A stretch of DNA of 64,000 nt from Zavarzinella sp. (lineage in GTDB: Bacteria > Planctomycetota > Planctomycetia > Gemmatales > Gemmataceae): NCBI GenBank assembly GCA_041399155.1, contig JAWKTI010000007.1:62001-126000 (forward strand), given 5' to 3'. Each line of letters opens with the position of its first letter. Position 1 is the stretch's first letter. Positions 44,109 through 53,426 of this stretch are shown here, in pieces. Position numbers and translations under genes: made by a program. Below the pieces are notes generated by a model. It was not told the DNA's origin. It did not search any database and saw only the letters and a program-made list of their open reading frames with translations.

Positions 44109-45570
44109 TTTCGATTGGGATGATCTGCGACAGCAGATCGCAGAACCGTTACCTCAGCCCGATCTGCAGGAAAGCATGCAGGTGATTCACCTGGTGCAGC
44201 AGTGGTTTCTCCAGAGAGAATACTCCCCCGTCCGTCGTGGCATGGGCAAACAAGCAGACCCCACGCACATTTCGAATCGACTCTGCCAGAATTTTCCCAG
44301 CCAGCCACAGCAGTTTGCACAGGTTTTTCAGCAATTTCTGACCGATATCGAGCCGTACGCTTACCGAATCGACCATCCATTGTTCGTAGGATTTGTGCCC
44401 GGTGCCCCATCCATCCCAAGTATTGTGGGTGATTGGGTCACGGCGGTCTGCAATTTTTTTGGCGGCGTCTGGGTTGAATCGTCCGCACCCACTGCGGTGG
44501 AACTACAAATATTAGAACTTTTTCATCAATGGCTGGGGATGCCACCGGAAACGTCAGGACTGCTGACTGGTGGGGGAAGTGAAGCCAACTTAATTGCTCT
44601 GATTGTTGCCCGCGACCAGCAGGAATTTGCCGATCGGCCCCGCCTGAGACTGTATGTATCGGAACAGCGGCACTGGTCACTGGACCGTGCGGCCAGAATT
44701 ATCGGCCTGCACACCACGCAAATTGTGCCGATCGCCGTCGATGCCCGTTTTCGGCTGTCTGTTCCCCACCTGCAGCGGGCGATTGAAGCAGATCTGAAAG
44801 CGGGCCACTTGCCCTGGGTGGTTGCGGCCAATGCGGGTAGCACCAATACTGGTGCGGTCGACCCACTGGGTGCGATTGCGGATCTCTGTCACCACCACCA
44901 AATCTGGCTGCATGTGGATGCGGCCTATGGCTGGCTGGGAATTCTCGCCCCGACTGCCAGCCAGCATTTTGCGGGGATTGATCGCATCGATTCGATCACA
45001 CTCGATCCCCACAAATGGTTTGCCCAGACTTACGATGTCGGCTGCCTGCTGGTGCGGCAAGGAATGCTGCTGGAACGCACCTTTGCCAACCACCCCGATT
45101 ACATGCAGGATGTCATTCCCAAGCATGGTGAAGTGAATTTTGCCGATCGTGGCATTGCTCTGACGCGACGCTGTCGGGCACTGAAAATCTGGTTTTCCCT
45201 GATGACGCTGGGCACCGACTGGTTCCGAAGACTGGCAAACCATTGTTGCCAGCTAGCACAGTATTCGGCGGAACTCCTTTTGAGGGCAGGGTTTACGATT
45301 ATTGCGCCGCCCACCTTAAGTATTGTCTGCTTCCGGTACCATCCGGAAGATCAGACTGAGGAAGTACTCGAACAGTGGAATCGAAAGCTGTGTCAGGCCA
45401 TTCAGCAGTCGGAAACAGCGTTTCTTTCTTCTACCAACCTTGACAATAAGTTTACGTTGCGGGTGTGCTTCGTGAATTGGCGCACCACTGCTGCCGATGT
45501 GGAAGCACTGGTTGATTTGCTGGTTCATTTTCAAACAATTGTCAGTAAAGCTGATCGAATGGCTACTTAG
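44098..45570 (+). CDS. PLP-dependent group II amino-acid decarboxylase
   Basis: 490 residues from ATG 44098; the frame is open further upstream but that part overlaps the zinc-ribbon gene. Aromatic-L-amino-acid/glutamate decarboxylase family: GLLTGGGSEANLIALIVARD, LHVDAAYGWLG and SITLDPHKWFAQTYDVGCLL with the PLP lysine in DPHKW. Ring-stacking His is expected at SEQRHWSLDRA. Converts an amino acid to its amine plus CO2 in the cytoplasm; substrate cannot be fixed from sequence. Coupled to a possible regulator just upstream, which is unusual for this family. Confidence 0.85.
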   Translation: MGSNFDWDDLRQQIAEPLPQPDLQESMQVIHLVQQWFLQREYSPVRRGMGKQADPTHISNRLCQNFPSQPQQFAQVFQQFLTDIEPYAYRIDHPLFVGFVPGAPSIPSIVGDWVTAVCNFFGGVWVESSAPTAVELQILELFHQWLGMPPETSGLLTGGGSEANLIALIVARDQQEFADRPRLRLYVSEQRHWSLDRAARIIGLHTTQIVPIAVDARFRLSVPHLQRAIEADLKAGHLPWVVAANAGSTNTGAVDPLGAIADLCHHHQIWLHVDAAYGWLGILAPTASQHFAGIDRIDSITLDPHKWFAQTYDVGCLLVRQGMLLERTFANHPDYMQDVIPKHGEVNFADRGIALTRRCRALKIWFSLMTLGTDWFRRLANHCCQLAQYSAELLLRAGFTIIAPPTLSIVCFRYHPEDQTEEVLEQWNRKLCQAIQQSETAFLSSTNLDNKFTLRVCFVNWRTTAADVEALVDLLVHFQTIVSKADRMAT

Positions 45571-45717
45571 CCAGCATCACTCATTAAAAAGCTCTCATCT
45601 ATCTGAATCCTGCTATTGAAAAGATGGATTTCTGGTGAATCTGCCGAAATATGTTAAAAATTATTCATAATTGATGGATTTGGGGATTTTTCTCGCTATT
45701 GTGGGAAAAGGGGCGAG

Positions 45718-46761
45718 ATGATGAACGAAGAAACACTCTTTCACATGCTTTTGCAGGCATCATTGCACGAACGAGAAGAAATTCTCCTGAGGGAATGTGC
45801 AAACCAGCCCAAATTGCGGGCACGCATGATGCAACTGCTGGCGAATCACCAATCTTCATTGGATGCCCCCACAGAAGCGCGGGAACCATCGCCCGCTGCG
45901 GAAGACCAACCTGAAAAAACCCTCACTCACCACTCAAAAGAGAATGAAGTGCTTGCTTCGCGAGTAATTGCGGGGCGGTACAAATTATTAGAAGTGATTG
46001 GCCAGGGTGGTATGGGTGTGGTCTGGATGGCCGATCAACTGGAACCAGTCAAGCGGCGGGTAGCTTTGAAACTGATCCGCACCGAACGAGTGACCTCCAG
46101 CACCATTCTGGCACGCTTTGAAGCAGAACGGCAGGCGATTGCGTTGATGGATCATCCCCACATTGCACGGCTGATGGACGCGGGCACGTGGGAAGACTCT
46201 CCTTACTTTGTCATGGAATTGGTGCGGGGTGTACCACTGAATGAATATTGCGACACCCACCGGCTGAGTATTGCGGATCGACTGGTATTATTCACCCAGA
46301 TCTGTGGTGCCGTGCAGCACGCCCACCAGAAAGGGATTATCCATCGCGACCTGAAGCCCGGCAACATCCTGGTGGAGTCCCACGATGGAAAAGCAGTGCC
46401 CAAAATTATCGATTTTGGTCTGGCGAAAGCCACGACAGGCCTGAAACTGACCGAAAATACGCTTTTTACAGGCTTTGGTTCCATTCTGGGCACACCCATG
46501 TACATGGCACCAGAGCAGGCCAGCTTCAATGCGGTCGACATTGATACACGTGCGGATATTTATGCCCTGGGGGTGATCCTGTACGAACTGCTGACAGGCA
46601 CCACACCGTTGACGCGGGATACCATCAAGCAGGCACAACTGGATGAAATGCTCCGACTGGTGCGGGAACTGGATGCCCCCACGCCGAGCTCGAGGCTAAG
46701 TTCTGCAGTCAATTCTCCCGTAGTGGCCGCGAATCGGCAGAGCGAACCAGCGAAACGGTAG
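45718..46761 (+). CDS. Ser/Thr protein kinase, N-terminal part of a frameshifted gene
   Basis: 347 residues ending in a premature stop. After ~85 residues resembling the usual N-terminal segment of planctomycete kinases, the kinase domain runs VIGQGGMGVVWMAD, VALKLIR, IIHRDLKPGNILVE (near 208), IIDFGLAKATTG and GTPMYMAPEQAS. The C-lobe is cut at VAANRQSEPAKR. In homologous proteins this point continues directly into RGDLDWIVxKAL, which is found in the +1 frame 4 bp later. So this is the front half of one kinase of about 1117 residues. ATG 45718 follows AAAAGGGG. Confidence 0.85.
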   Translation: MMNEETLFHMLLQASLHEREEILLRECANQPKLRARMMQLLANHQSSLDAPTEAREPSPAAEDQPEKTLTHHSKENEVLASRVIAGRYKLLEVIGQGGMGVVWMADQLEPVKRRVALKLIRTERVTSSTILARFEAERQAIALMDHPHIARLMDAGTWEDSPYFVMELVRGVPLNEYCDTHRLSIADRLVLFTQICGAVQHAHQKGIIHRDLKPGNILVESHDGKAVPKIIDFGLAKATTGLKLTENTLFTGFGSILGTPMYMAPEQASFNAVDIDTRADIYALGVILYELLTGTTPLTRDTIKQAQLDEMLRLVRELDAPTPSSRLSSAVNSPVVAANRQSEPAKR

Positions 46762-46765
46762 ATTT

Positions 46766-49075
46766 ATGCGGGGTGATCTCGACTGGATTGTCCTGAAAGC
46801 GCTCAGCAAAGATCGCGATCGCCGTTATGAAACTGCCAATGGATTTGCAAAAGATATTGAACGGTTTTTGCAGCACGAACCAGTGAATGCTGGCCCACCG
46901 AGCAGGTCGTACCGCATTAGGAAATTCGTCCGCCGCAACCGTGCCTTCGTCTACGCCTCGCTGCTGGTATCGATCAGCCTTGTTCTGGGTGTCATTGCAG
47001 CCACGTGGGGATACCTGCAGGCAGAACAGAAACGCAAAGAGGCACTTTACGAGCGCGACCAGAAAGAGCAGGCACGCCAGGCGGAAACCGAAGCCAGGAA
47101 CATTGCAGAGCAAAAACGGCTGGAGGCAGAACAAGCCAGTAAGGTTTCATCGGAACAACGGCAACTGGCACTCGAAACCGTCCGCACCGTGGTGCGTGAA
47201 ATCGACACTCGGATGAAGAACAATTCTGCACTGGCCCCACTGCGGGGTGAACTGGTGCGACGAATGCTAACCGATCTGGATAAGATTCGGGATCATGCCC
47301 AGAAGAACCCCCTGGTGGATCTGACGGAAGGCACCTCATATTCCCGCCTGGGTGAGATTTATTATTCTTTAAATCGAATTGAAGATGCACGCACATGGCT
47401 GCTGAAAGCATTGCCCTTATTTGAAGAATTTCTCCGGCAGGCACCTGATGACCCGAACAAAATCCGCAATCTGTCCTTCATCCATAAACAGCTAGGTGAA
47501 GTAGAATGGATGTATGGTAATGGGGTAAAGTCGGTACATTACTTTCAAGAGTCCGCAAAATTGCGTCTCCAGCTCATCGAACTCCACAAAAACGCCAATC
47601 CACCTGCCGATGAACTGACGATCGAATCGAGCAGAATTGATCTGGCAGAAATCTACTTTCTCATTGCCCATAATTATTCCAGAATGGGAAGCCACGAGGC
47701 ACTGCAATACTATCAGCAGTCGCAACGGACTTACTCATCCGTCAGCCCAATATTGCAGAACACAATGATGGTCCGGCGGAAACGAATTGAGATTCTCTCC
47801 CACCGTGGGGACATTTTTGCCAGACAAGGCAAACTTGCTGAAGCTGAATCGCTGTTGAAGCAATCGTTGAGTGAACGAAAGCAGCTTCTGGCTGGATTGA
47901 CGGCAAATTCAACCATGACAAAAGTGATCCGTGGAGATATCGCCCTAGGGCATATTTTTCTGGGCGATTACTATCTGTTTCATCGCAAAATGCCCACGGT
48001 GGCTTTTCAGCAATACGAACAAGCAATAGAGCTGAATCTGGAATTATTACAGCATGATCCGCTGTCGTTATTTTCCGAAGCACAGGTGGCGTCCTCCTAT
48101 TATCGTTTGGGGATCGCTGCACCAGACCCTGTCCTGTCGAACCACGCATTCCGGGAGTGTTTAAAAATTCGCCAGAAACTGGCAGCGATCGATGCTACTC
48201 ATGTTCACGCGGGGCTGGAACTGGCTCTGGTTCAAGCCCGTCTGGGAATGTTTTACAATGCAGAATCCCGCATTAATCGTTTGCTGGAACGCTCTCCGAA
48301 TGATCTGCAGGTGGTATTTCAGTCTGCCTGCACGTTCTCTATTTTGTCTGGAGTCACCTGCGATCGAACCATCAGAAAACGCAGCCAGAATCGTTCGTTT
48401 GAATTACTGGCAAAGCTGATTGAACTTGGCTGGCCAGATCAGGGGTTGATTACCGGAGATCCCGATTTTGAAGCAATCCGAAGCGAACCAAGGTTCAAAC
48501 TGGTATTAGAGGCGTTTGTTAATCCTGATCTGGTAAAGGATCTGCATGCGGCGAACAGAGCAGCGACAGGTATGGAAGGACCGATTGCGAATATGACGCA
48601 GATCGCAGGGTATGAATCGGTTCATTCCGCGAAGTGGCTGAAGATTGGCTGCAACAGTTCGACAACTGTGGCATACTACTGCGAAGAAAGTGATCTGTAT
48701 AGCGACAACGCAATCGTTTCGGTTCAGTTGATTCCGAAGGCAAATGCCGATGTCGAAGATTTTTATTCCAAGCAGGTAAAGTCGTTTACTCCAGGATCCG
48801 GCAAGAAATTGGTGGCGAACAGTGTATTGAGTACGCGAATCGGCAAATTGGATTTGAAAACCCAGGAATTATCTGGCAATTATGTTTATCAGCCCCACGG
48901 TGGGGTGCCACCGTCGCAGAAATTTGATTATCGTCAGATTTCAGTTTGGTACCCGCTACCTGATGGCGATGCCCTGGCCTTCCAGATCACAGGCCCACAA
49001 CAACAGATTGACCAGCATCGGCAGTCATTTGAAAAATGGATCGCCGATTTCAAAGAGAAACCCGCGCCAAAGTAG
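46766..49075 (+). CDS. Kinase C-lobe end, membrane helix and TPR-like sensor, second part of frameshifted gene
   Basis: 769 residues in the +1 frame. Begins MRGDLDWIVLKALSKDRDRR, the final part of the kinase C-lobe, so it is not an independent gene; the ATG here is a normal internal Met. Then a transmembrane helix (YASLLVSISLVLGVIAATWG), a coiled coil and about 400 residues of TPR-like helical repeats (SRLGEIYYSLNRIEDARTWL), closing with a beta-rich ~150-residue domain (WYPLPDGDALAFQITGPQ). Joining needs skipping one base near 46755-46760. No defects elsewhere, so the shift is either recent, programmed or a sequencing error. Confidence 0.8.
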   Translation: MRGDLDWIVLKALSKDRDRRYETANGFAKDIERFLQHEPVNAGPPSRSYRIRKFVRRNRAFVYASLLVSISLVLGVIAATWGYLQAEQKRKEALYERDQKEQARQAETEARNIAEQKRLEAEQASKVSSEQRQLALETVRTVVREIDTRMKNNSALAPLRGELVRRMLTDLDKIRDHAQKNPLVDLTEGTSYSRLGEIYYSLNRIEDARTWLLKALPLFEEFLRQAPDDPNKIRNLSFIHKQLGEVEWMYGNGVKSVHYFQESAKLRLQLIELHKNANPPADELTIESSRIDLAEIYFLIAHNYSRMGSHEALQYYQQSQRTYSSVSPILQNTMMVRRKRIEILSHRGDIFARQGKLAEAESLLKQSLSERKQLLAGLTANSTMTKVIRGDIALGHIFLGDYYLFHRKMPTVAFQQYEQAIELNLELLQHDPLSLFSEAQVASSYYRLGIAAPDPVLSNHAFRECLKIRQKLAAIDATHVHAGLELALVQARLGMFYNAESRINRLLERSPNDLQVVFQSACTFSILSGVTCDRTIRKRSQNRSFELLAKLIELGWPDQGLITGDPDFEAIRSEPRFKLVLEAFVNPDLVKDLHAANRAATGMEGPIANMTQIAGYESVHSAKWLKIGCNSSTTVAYYCEESDLYSDNAIVSVQLIPKANADVEDFYSKQVKSFTPGSGKKLVANSVLSTRIGKLDLKTQELSGNYVYQPHGGVPPSQKFDYRQISVWYPLPDGDALAFQITGPQQQIDQHRQSFEKWIADFKEKPAPK

Positions 49076-49163
49076 CTACTCCTTTGTGACAAATCATAAA
49101 AATAAATAGAAGAATCGAATCGTCTATCGTTTGTGTTCAAAAACATTGTTGAAGAGTTGGCTC

Positions 49164-51272
49164 ATGTGCATTCGAAGCCTGTTATTACTTTCGTTGGGAC
49201 TGTTGTTGCCTGCTTCAGTACCTGCACAGACATTAAGCTGGAATGACAATCTCCATGAGTTGAAATACGCTGTGGAACCAGCTACCGCCAAACCGGGACA
49301 AACAGTTCAATTCAAGCTGACGATTACCCTGCCGGATGGTTTGTATACCTATCCGACGGTACAGCCAGACCCAATGGAAGCAACCAGCGTACTGCGGATT
49401 ACCCCACCCACCAATACAAAGGATGCCGACTTTCTCTTTCCAGAGATCGTACAGGACCCACCGGGTGCCAAAGTGAAGTTTGTGCTGGGTGAATTACGCT
49501 ACTACACAGGCACGGTTACCTGGACCATTCCAGTGGTGGTCAATCCCAATGCGACACCTGGCATGAAATCGATTTCACTGAAGGAATTTCGCTTTCAATA
49601 CTGCGACGACAGCACCTGTCTGTCACCGAAGCGATTTACAGCAACCGCACCGATTACGATCGAAGCGGGCAGCGTGCCAGTAGAAGCCAAATACACTGAA
49701 TTCGTCAATAAACTAGTCGGCAACGCACCGGTTCCTCCCAAAGAAGATCCGAAAACGAATGTTGCCAATCCTCCCGACAAGAAGGACGAGTCTGGTTTGG
49801 TCCCCGGCCATGAAATCTCATTCAAAATTCTGAATCATGCCACTTATGAAGAGGAAATGGCCCAAAGTGCTCAGCAGATCGTTCGAAAAAAAGACGACCG
49901 CGTGGGTACGCTGGTACTGATTGGTACCGCGATGTTGTGGGGCTGGATTACTTTACTGACACCGTGCGTCTTTCCGATGATTCCCATTACCGTTAGCGTG
50001 TTTCTGAAAAAATCAGAAAAGCAGGGCATCAATCTTTATGGCCACGCCGCGGTGTATACCTTAACGATCATCGCCATTCTGACGGTGGCCGCACTGACGG
50101 TGCTGACGATCTTCAGCCGCCTCTCAGTCCATCCGGTTACCAATATCCTGCTGGGTGGGCTGTTTGTGGTGCTGGCGATGAGCCTGTTTGGCATGTTCGA
50201 AATCACCCTCCCCAGCTTTCTGTCGAACTTCACCGGCCAGCGGGAAGGCAGTGGAGGCTATTTAGGTACGATCTTTATGGCGATCTCCTTCAGCATCGTC
50301 AGCTTTACCTGTGTCGCACCTTTTCTCGGCGGTTTCAGTGGGATGACTGCGAGTGGCGATTATGGCACCCTGGAATTACTGGGAGCTGCACTGGGCTTTG
50401 CCTTTGCATTCGCCTCCCCATTTATGCTGCTGGCATTGTTCCCAGGTTTGCTGAAAAAAGTGCCCAAAAGCGGCGACTGGATGAACGTACTCAAAGTAGT
50501 AATGGGTTTTCTGGAACTGGCCGCTGCGTTAAAGTTCTTCCGTACGGCAGAGTTGCGATTGCTGCCGGTGCCAGAATATTTCACCTACGATATGGTCATG
50601 GCCAGTTGGGTTGCCTTGCTGCTGGTGATGGCCTTATATCTGTTTGGCGTGTTCAAATTACCCCACGATCATGGAGATAGCCACCAGATCAGCGTTACTC
50701 GGATGATGTTTGCGTTGTTTTCCATCGGTTTTGCAATTTATTTGGCACCAGCGTTGTTTGGTAAAGATGAACAGCATAAAAACCGCCCCACTGGTAAGGC
50801 GTATGCCTGGGTGGATTCTTTCCTGCTCCCCGAACCTGGGCTGATTCAAGGCAACCTGCCATGGTCTGGCGATCTGAAACGCTCAATTGATCAGGCTAGG
50901 GCGAAGAATCAACACATTTTGATCGACTTCACCGGCGTTACCTGTGCCAACTGCAAGCTGAACGAAGCCAACGTCTTCCCACTGGGCGATGTAACTGCAC
51001 TGATGAAGAAATATGTGCTGGTTCAGCTTTACACGGATACGATCCCACAGGAGTTTTATGACAAAGAAACTTCACAGGAATTGCGGGAAAAGAATGCGGA
51101 AACCAATTTAAAGTTTGCTCGCGATGTCTTCGGGTCCGAACAACTGCCGCTGTATGTCATTCTCAAGCCAAAATCCGATGACACCATTGAAGTGGTGGGC
51201 ATCTACCGTGAAGGAAAAATCAATGACATCGAAGGCTTCAAGAAGTTCTTAGCCGATCCATTAGCCAAATAA
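49164..51272 (+). CDS. dsbD: DsbD-like thiol:disulfide interchange protein
   Basis: 702 residues from ATG 49164 (GAAGAGTTGG upstream). Signal peptide LLLLSLGLLLPASVPAQ, an N-terminal DsbC/DsbD-alpha-like beta domain to ~230 (RFQYCDDSTCLSPKRF, Cys pair), eight membrane helices with the TPCVFPMIPITVSVFL and CVAPFLGGFSGM motifs that hold the electron-relay cysteines, and a thioredoxin-like end with FTGVTCANCKLNE (CxxC). It carries reducing power from cytoplasmic thioredoxin across the membrane. Length is slightly above the E. coli enzyme. It follows the kinase by 88 bp. Confidence 0.88.
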   Translation: MCIRSLLLLSLGLLLPASVPAQTLSWNDNLHELKYAVEPATAKPGQTVQFKLTITLPDGLYTYPTVQPDPMEATSVLRITPPTNTKDADFLFPEIVQDPPGAKVKFVLGELRYYTGTVTWTIPVVVNPNATPGMKSISLKEFRFQYCDDSTCLSPKRFTATAPITIEAGSVPVEAKYTEFVNKLVGNAPVPPKEDPKTNVANPPDKKDESGLVPGHEISFKILNHATYEEEMAQSAQQIVRKKDDRVGTLVLIGTAMLWGWITLLTPCVFPMIPITVSVFLKKSEKQGINLYGHAAVYTLTIIAILTVAALTVLTIFSRLSVHPVTNILLGGLFVVLAMSLFGMFEITLPSFLSNFTGQREGSGGYLGTIFMAISFSIVSFTCVAPFLGGFSGMTASGDYGTLELLGAALGFAFAFASPFMLLALFPGLLKKVPKSGDWMNVLKVVMGFLELAAALKFFRTAELRLLPVPEYFTYDMVMASWVALLLVMALYLFGVFKLPHDHGDSHQISVTRMMFALFSIGFAIYLAPALFGKDEQHKNRPTGKAYAWVDSFLLPEPGLIQGNLPWSGDLKRSIDQARAKNQHILIDFTGVTCANCKLNEANVFPLGDVTALMKKYVLVQLYTDTIPQEFYDKETSQELREKNAETNLKFARDVFGSEQLPLYVILKPKSDDTIEVVGIYREGKINDIEGFKKFLADPLAK

Positions 51273-51313
51273 CAGGCATTAACATTCTGCGACCGATCAA
51301 GTTCTATCGACAA

Positions 51314-52042
51314 TTGCATCAAGCCCGCCATCGCTGGGAAAGCGGATTCTTTCTAGCCGAAGGCCCACGTGCGGTATCGTGGGTGGTGCAGCACCACCCC
51401 GACAAGATTGATGAGATTCTGCTTAGTAATGAAGGAAATGCCCCCCGCTGGAATCATGGCAACGTGCGGGTCATTTCACCGAAGCAATTGCAGGAAATCA
51501 GCACATTAGTGACCCCACAGGAACCGATTGCGGTCTGTCGCATTCCTGAAGGTTTTCTCACAAACACCCTCCCGCCGGACGTGGGTCAGCACATCCTGCT
51601 GCTGGAGCACATTCAGGACCCAGGTAACGTGGGTACGCTGATCCGCAGTGCGGCAGCATTTGGTTTCTCGGGGATCATCTGTTCTGACCAAACAGCCGAT
51701 CCATTCTCACCGAAAGTGGTTCATGCGGTCATGGGTGCTGTGTACGGTGTTTGGATACGCAGAACAGCAGAATACCTGGAGCTGGTTCAGCAGTTGCAGC
51801 AGACAGGTTATCAACTGATTGCCACCACTCTGGATGGTGCTGGTGATCTGTCACTCGATCGTGATCAGGCCGTTATACTGGCCATTGGTAATGAAGGAAA
51901 TGGGTTAACAGCGGAACTGACCACACTGGCGAACCAGCGGGTGCGGTTAGCATTCGATTCGACGCAGGTGGAATCTCTTAATGCTGCAATTGCAGGGTCG
52001 ATCCTGATGCACCACTGCTATCAGGCACGTCAACAAATGTGA
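51314..52042 (+). CDS. SpoU/TrmH-family RNA 2'-O-ribose methyltransferase
   Basis: 242 residues from TTG 51314. N-terminal substrate-binding part (ESGFFLAEGPRAVSWVV) and the SPOUT domain with the trefoil-knot motifs: HILLLEHIQDPGNVGTLIRSAAAFG (motif 1), VILAIGNEGNGLT (motif 2) and VRLAFDSTQVESLNAAIAGSIL (motif 3). Methylates rRNA or tRNA ribose using SAM. The start is unclear: in-frame codons upstream read IKFYRQ, which fits the family N-terminus, yet no ATG or GTG is there; ATT 51284 behind AACAGGCATTA is a possible rare start. It follows dsbD closely. Confidence 0.85.
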   Translation: MHQARHRWESGFFLAEGPRAVSWVVQHHPDKIDEILLSNEGNAPRWNHGNVRVISPKQLQEISTLVTPQEPIAVCRIPEGFLTNTLPPDVGQHILLLEHIQDPGNVGTLIRSAAAFGFSGIICSDQTADPFSPKVVHAVMGAVYGVWIRRTAEYLELVQQLQQTGYQLIATTLDGAGDLSLDRDQAVILAIGNEGNGLTAELTTLANQRVRLAFDSTQVESLNAAIAGSILMHHCYQARQQM

Positions 52043-52108
52043 AATCATCAAGGTGAACTTGCCCAAATTGCCAAGCATAAGGAAACATGGGCTTAGGCAC
52101 AAAATTAC

Positions 52109-53008
52109 TTATTCGTTAATCACTTCGCCGCCGTCTTTCGAACCCATGGCACGCCAGGCAGTCAGATTGATGGAATCACGAACGAAGCGAACCGAGCCAT
52201 CGCCCATACAGGCATTAATCCCACCGGTGTGGAAACTGCCAAAGCTGATTTCCCTTTCTACTGTATCCACAGTTCGACGATTCGGCTGGTAGAAAGTTGA
52301 TCCTAATGCTTCCGAAAAGTCGCTGCCGTTACCACTGTCGAAGTTCATGTGGTAGAACAAGTAGCGATCACAAATGGTACATCCTTTGGATGCATTCAGA
52401 AGGTATTCTGCTTCTGCCAACATCACTGTATTGCTCAAGCCATCCGTTACCGCAGCCAGATTATGTGGCTTTTGGGTGGTGTTCATACGAATGGCATTAA
52501 ACATCCCGTCAGAAAACCGCATTTCATCGTTGTCACCTGTTGCATTACCAGCACTCACCAGGTAGTTGGAAGTTGCACGCAGGGTCAGACCATTCACATC
52601 AGTTGGTTCAATATCGGGTGCGGGAGATGAGGGACAGCGGAATGTCTTCACACTGGTACGTGCCAGTCGAATCAAACCCAATGAGCGGGCATCGGTGCCA
52701 GTCCAGGCGCCACTATCATTGAATGGCTGGGGGCAAACTCGATACAGGTTTTCCTGTTCGATGTATGGCAGGATATCGAGCGACCAGGAATGGCCCCAGA
52801 CTGCATAGGCACCGTATGGCAGATGCCCCACGCCATCGTTGTGGGCGTGCATTGCAATCCCGAATTGCTTCAGGTTGTTGGTGCACTTGGCACGATTGGC
52901 TGCTTCCCGCACTTTTTGTACGGCTGGCAGCAGCAGTCCGATCAGAATCGCAATGATGGCAATCACCACCAGCAATTCGATCAGGGTAAACGCAGATCTC
53001 TTCTTCAT
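52109..53008 (-). CDS. DUF1559 pseudopilin-like exported protein
   Basis: 299 residues. Prepilin-type start RSAFTLIELLVVIAIIAILI followed by LLPAVQKVREAANRAKCTNN and LKQFGIAMHAHND, the canonical opening of the planctomycete DUF1559 family; closing segment HTGGINACMGDGSVRFVRDS is the family's H-x-DGSVRF end. GGAGGA stands 7 bases before the ATG. Planctomycetes carry many copies; they are processed by a prepilin peptidase and sit at the cell surface or in pilus-like fibres. Upstream on the same strand is a 50-residue lipoprotein, a common pairing. Confidence 0.95.
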   Translation of the reverse strand: MKKRSAFTLIELLVVIAIIAILIGLLLPAVQKVREAANRAKCTNNLKQFGIAMHAHNDGVGHLPYGAYAVWGHSWSLDILPYIEQENLYRVCPQPFNDSGAWTGTDARSLGLIRLARTSVKTFRCPSSPAPDIEPTDVNGLTLRATSNYLVSAGNATGDNDEMRFSDGMFNAIRMNTTQKPHNLAAVTDGLSNTVMLAEAEYLLNASKGCTICDRYLFYHMNFDSGNGSDFSEALGSTFYQPNRRTVDTVEREISFGSFHTGGINACMGDGSVRFVRDSINLTAWRAMGSKDGGEVINE

Positions 53009-53050
53009 TAAAATCCTCCATAAATGAGAAAAATATTAAACCAAGCCCAA

Positions 53051-53203
53051 TCAAGGGCCTTCATTAGGAAGCTTCGGTTCCGCACCAGTGGGTGCTTCCG
53101 AAGTTGCTGTTTGAGAAGTGGTGCCGGTGATCACTTTGTTATCATCATCGCAACCGCAGATAAACAAACTGAGACAAGCAATGAAAGTCAGCAAACGAGT
53201 CAT
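53051..53203 (-). CDS. Small lipoprotein upstream of the DUF1559 gene
   Basis: 50 residues: MTRLLTFIACLSLFICGCDD, a lipoprotein-type signal with Cys 18 as the likely lipidation site, then a short Thr/Pro/Glu-rich tail ending KLPNEGP. It lies 43 bp before the DUF1559 gene on the same strand and is probably co-transcribed. Tiny acidic lipoproteins in this position are common beside DUF1559 genes; role unknown. Confidence 0.65.
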   Translation of the reverse strand: MTRLLTFIACLSLFICGCDDDNKVITGTTSQTATSEAPTGAEPKLPNEGP

Positions 53204-53426
53204 AATCTACCAATGAAATTCTTTTAACGATACTTTCACTTAGCTACCGATTAGAATGAGAATTGGTACCTTTTTGAGATGAAGATCTCATAGAGATCTA
53301 ATGAGGATTCGATGAAGGCCATTCCTGGGGTGCGAAACTTCTTTGTTTTTCCGGTGTTAGGAGATTCTGAGATTTTTCAGAGTTGGTAACATACCACAGA
53401 TATTTTCAGAAATTGTGGTAGAAAAA

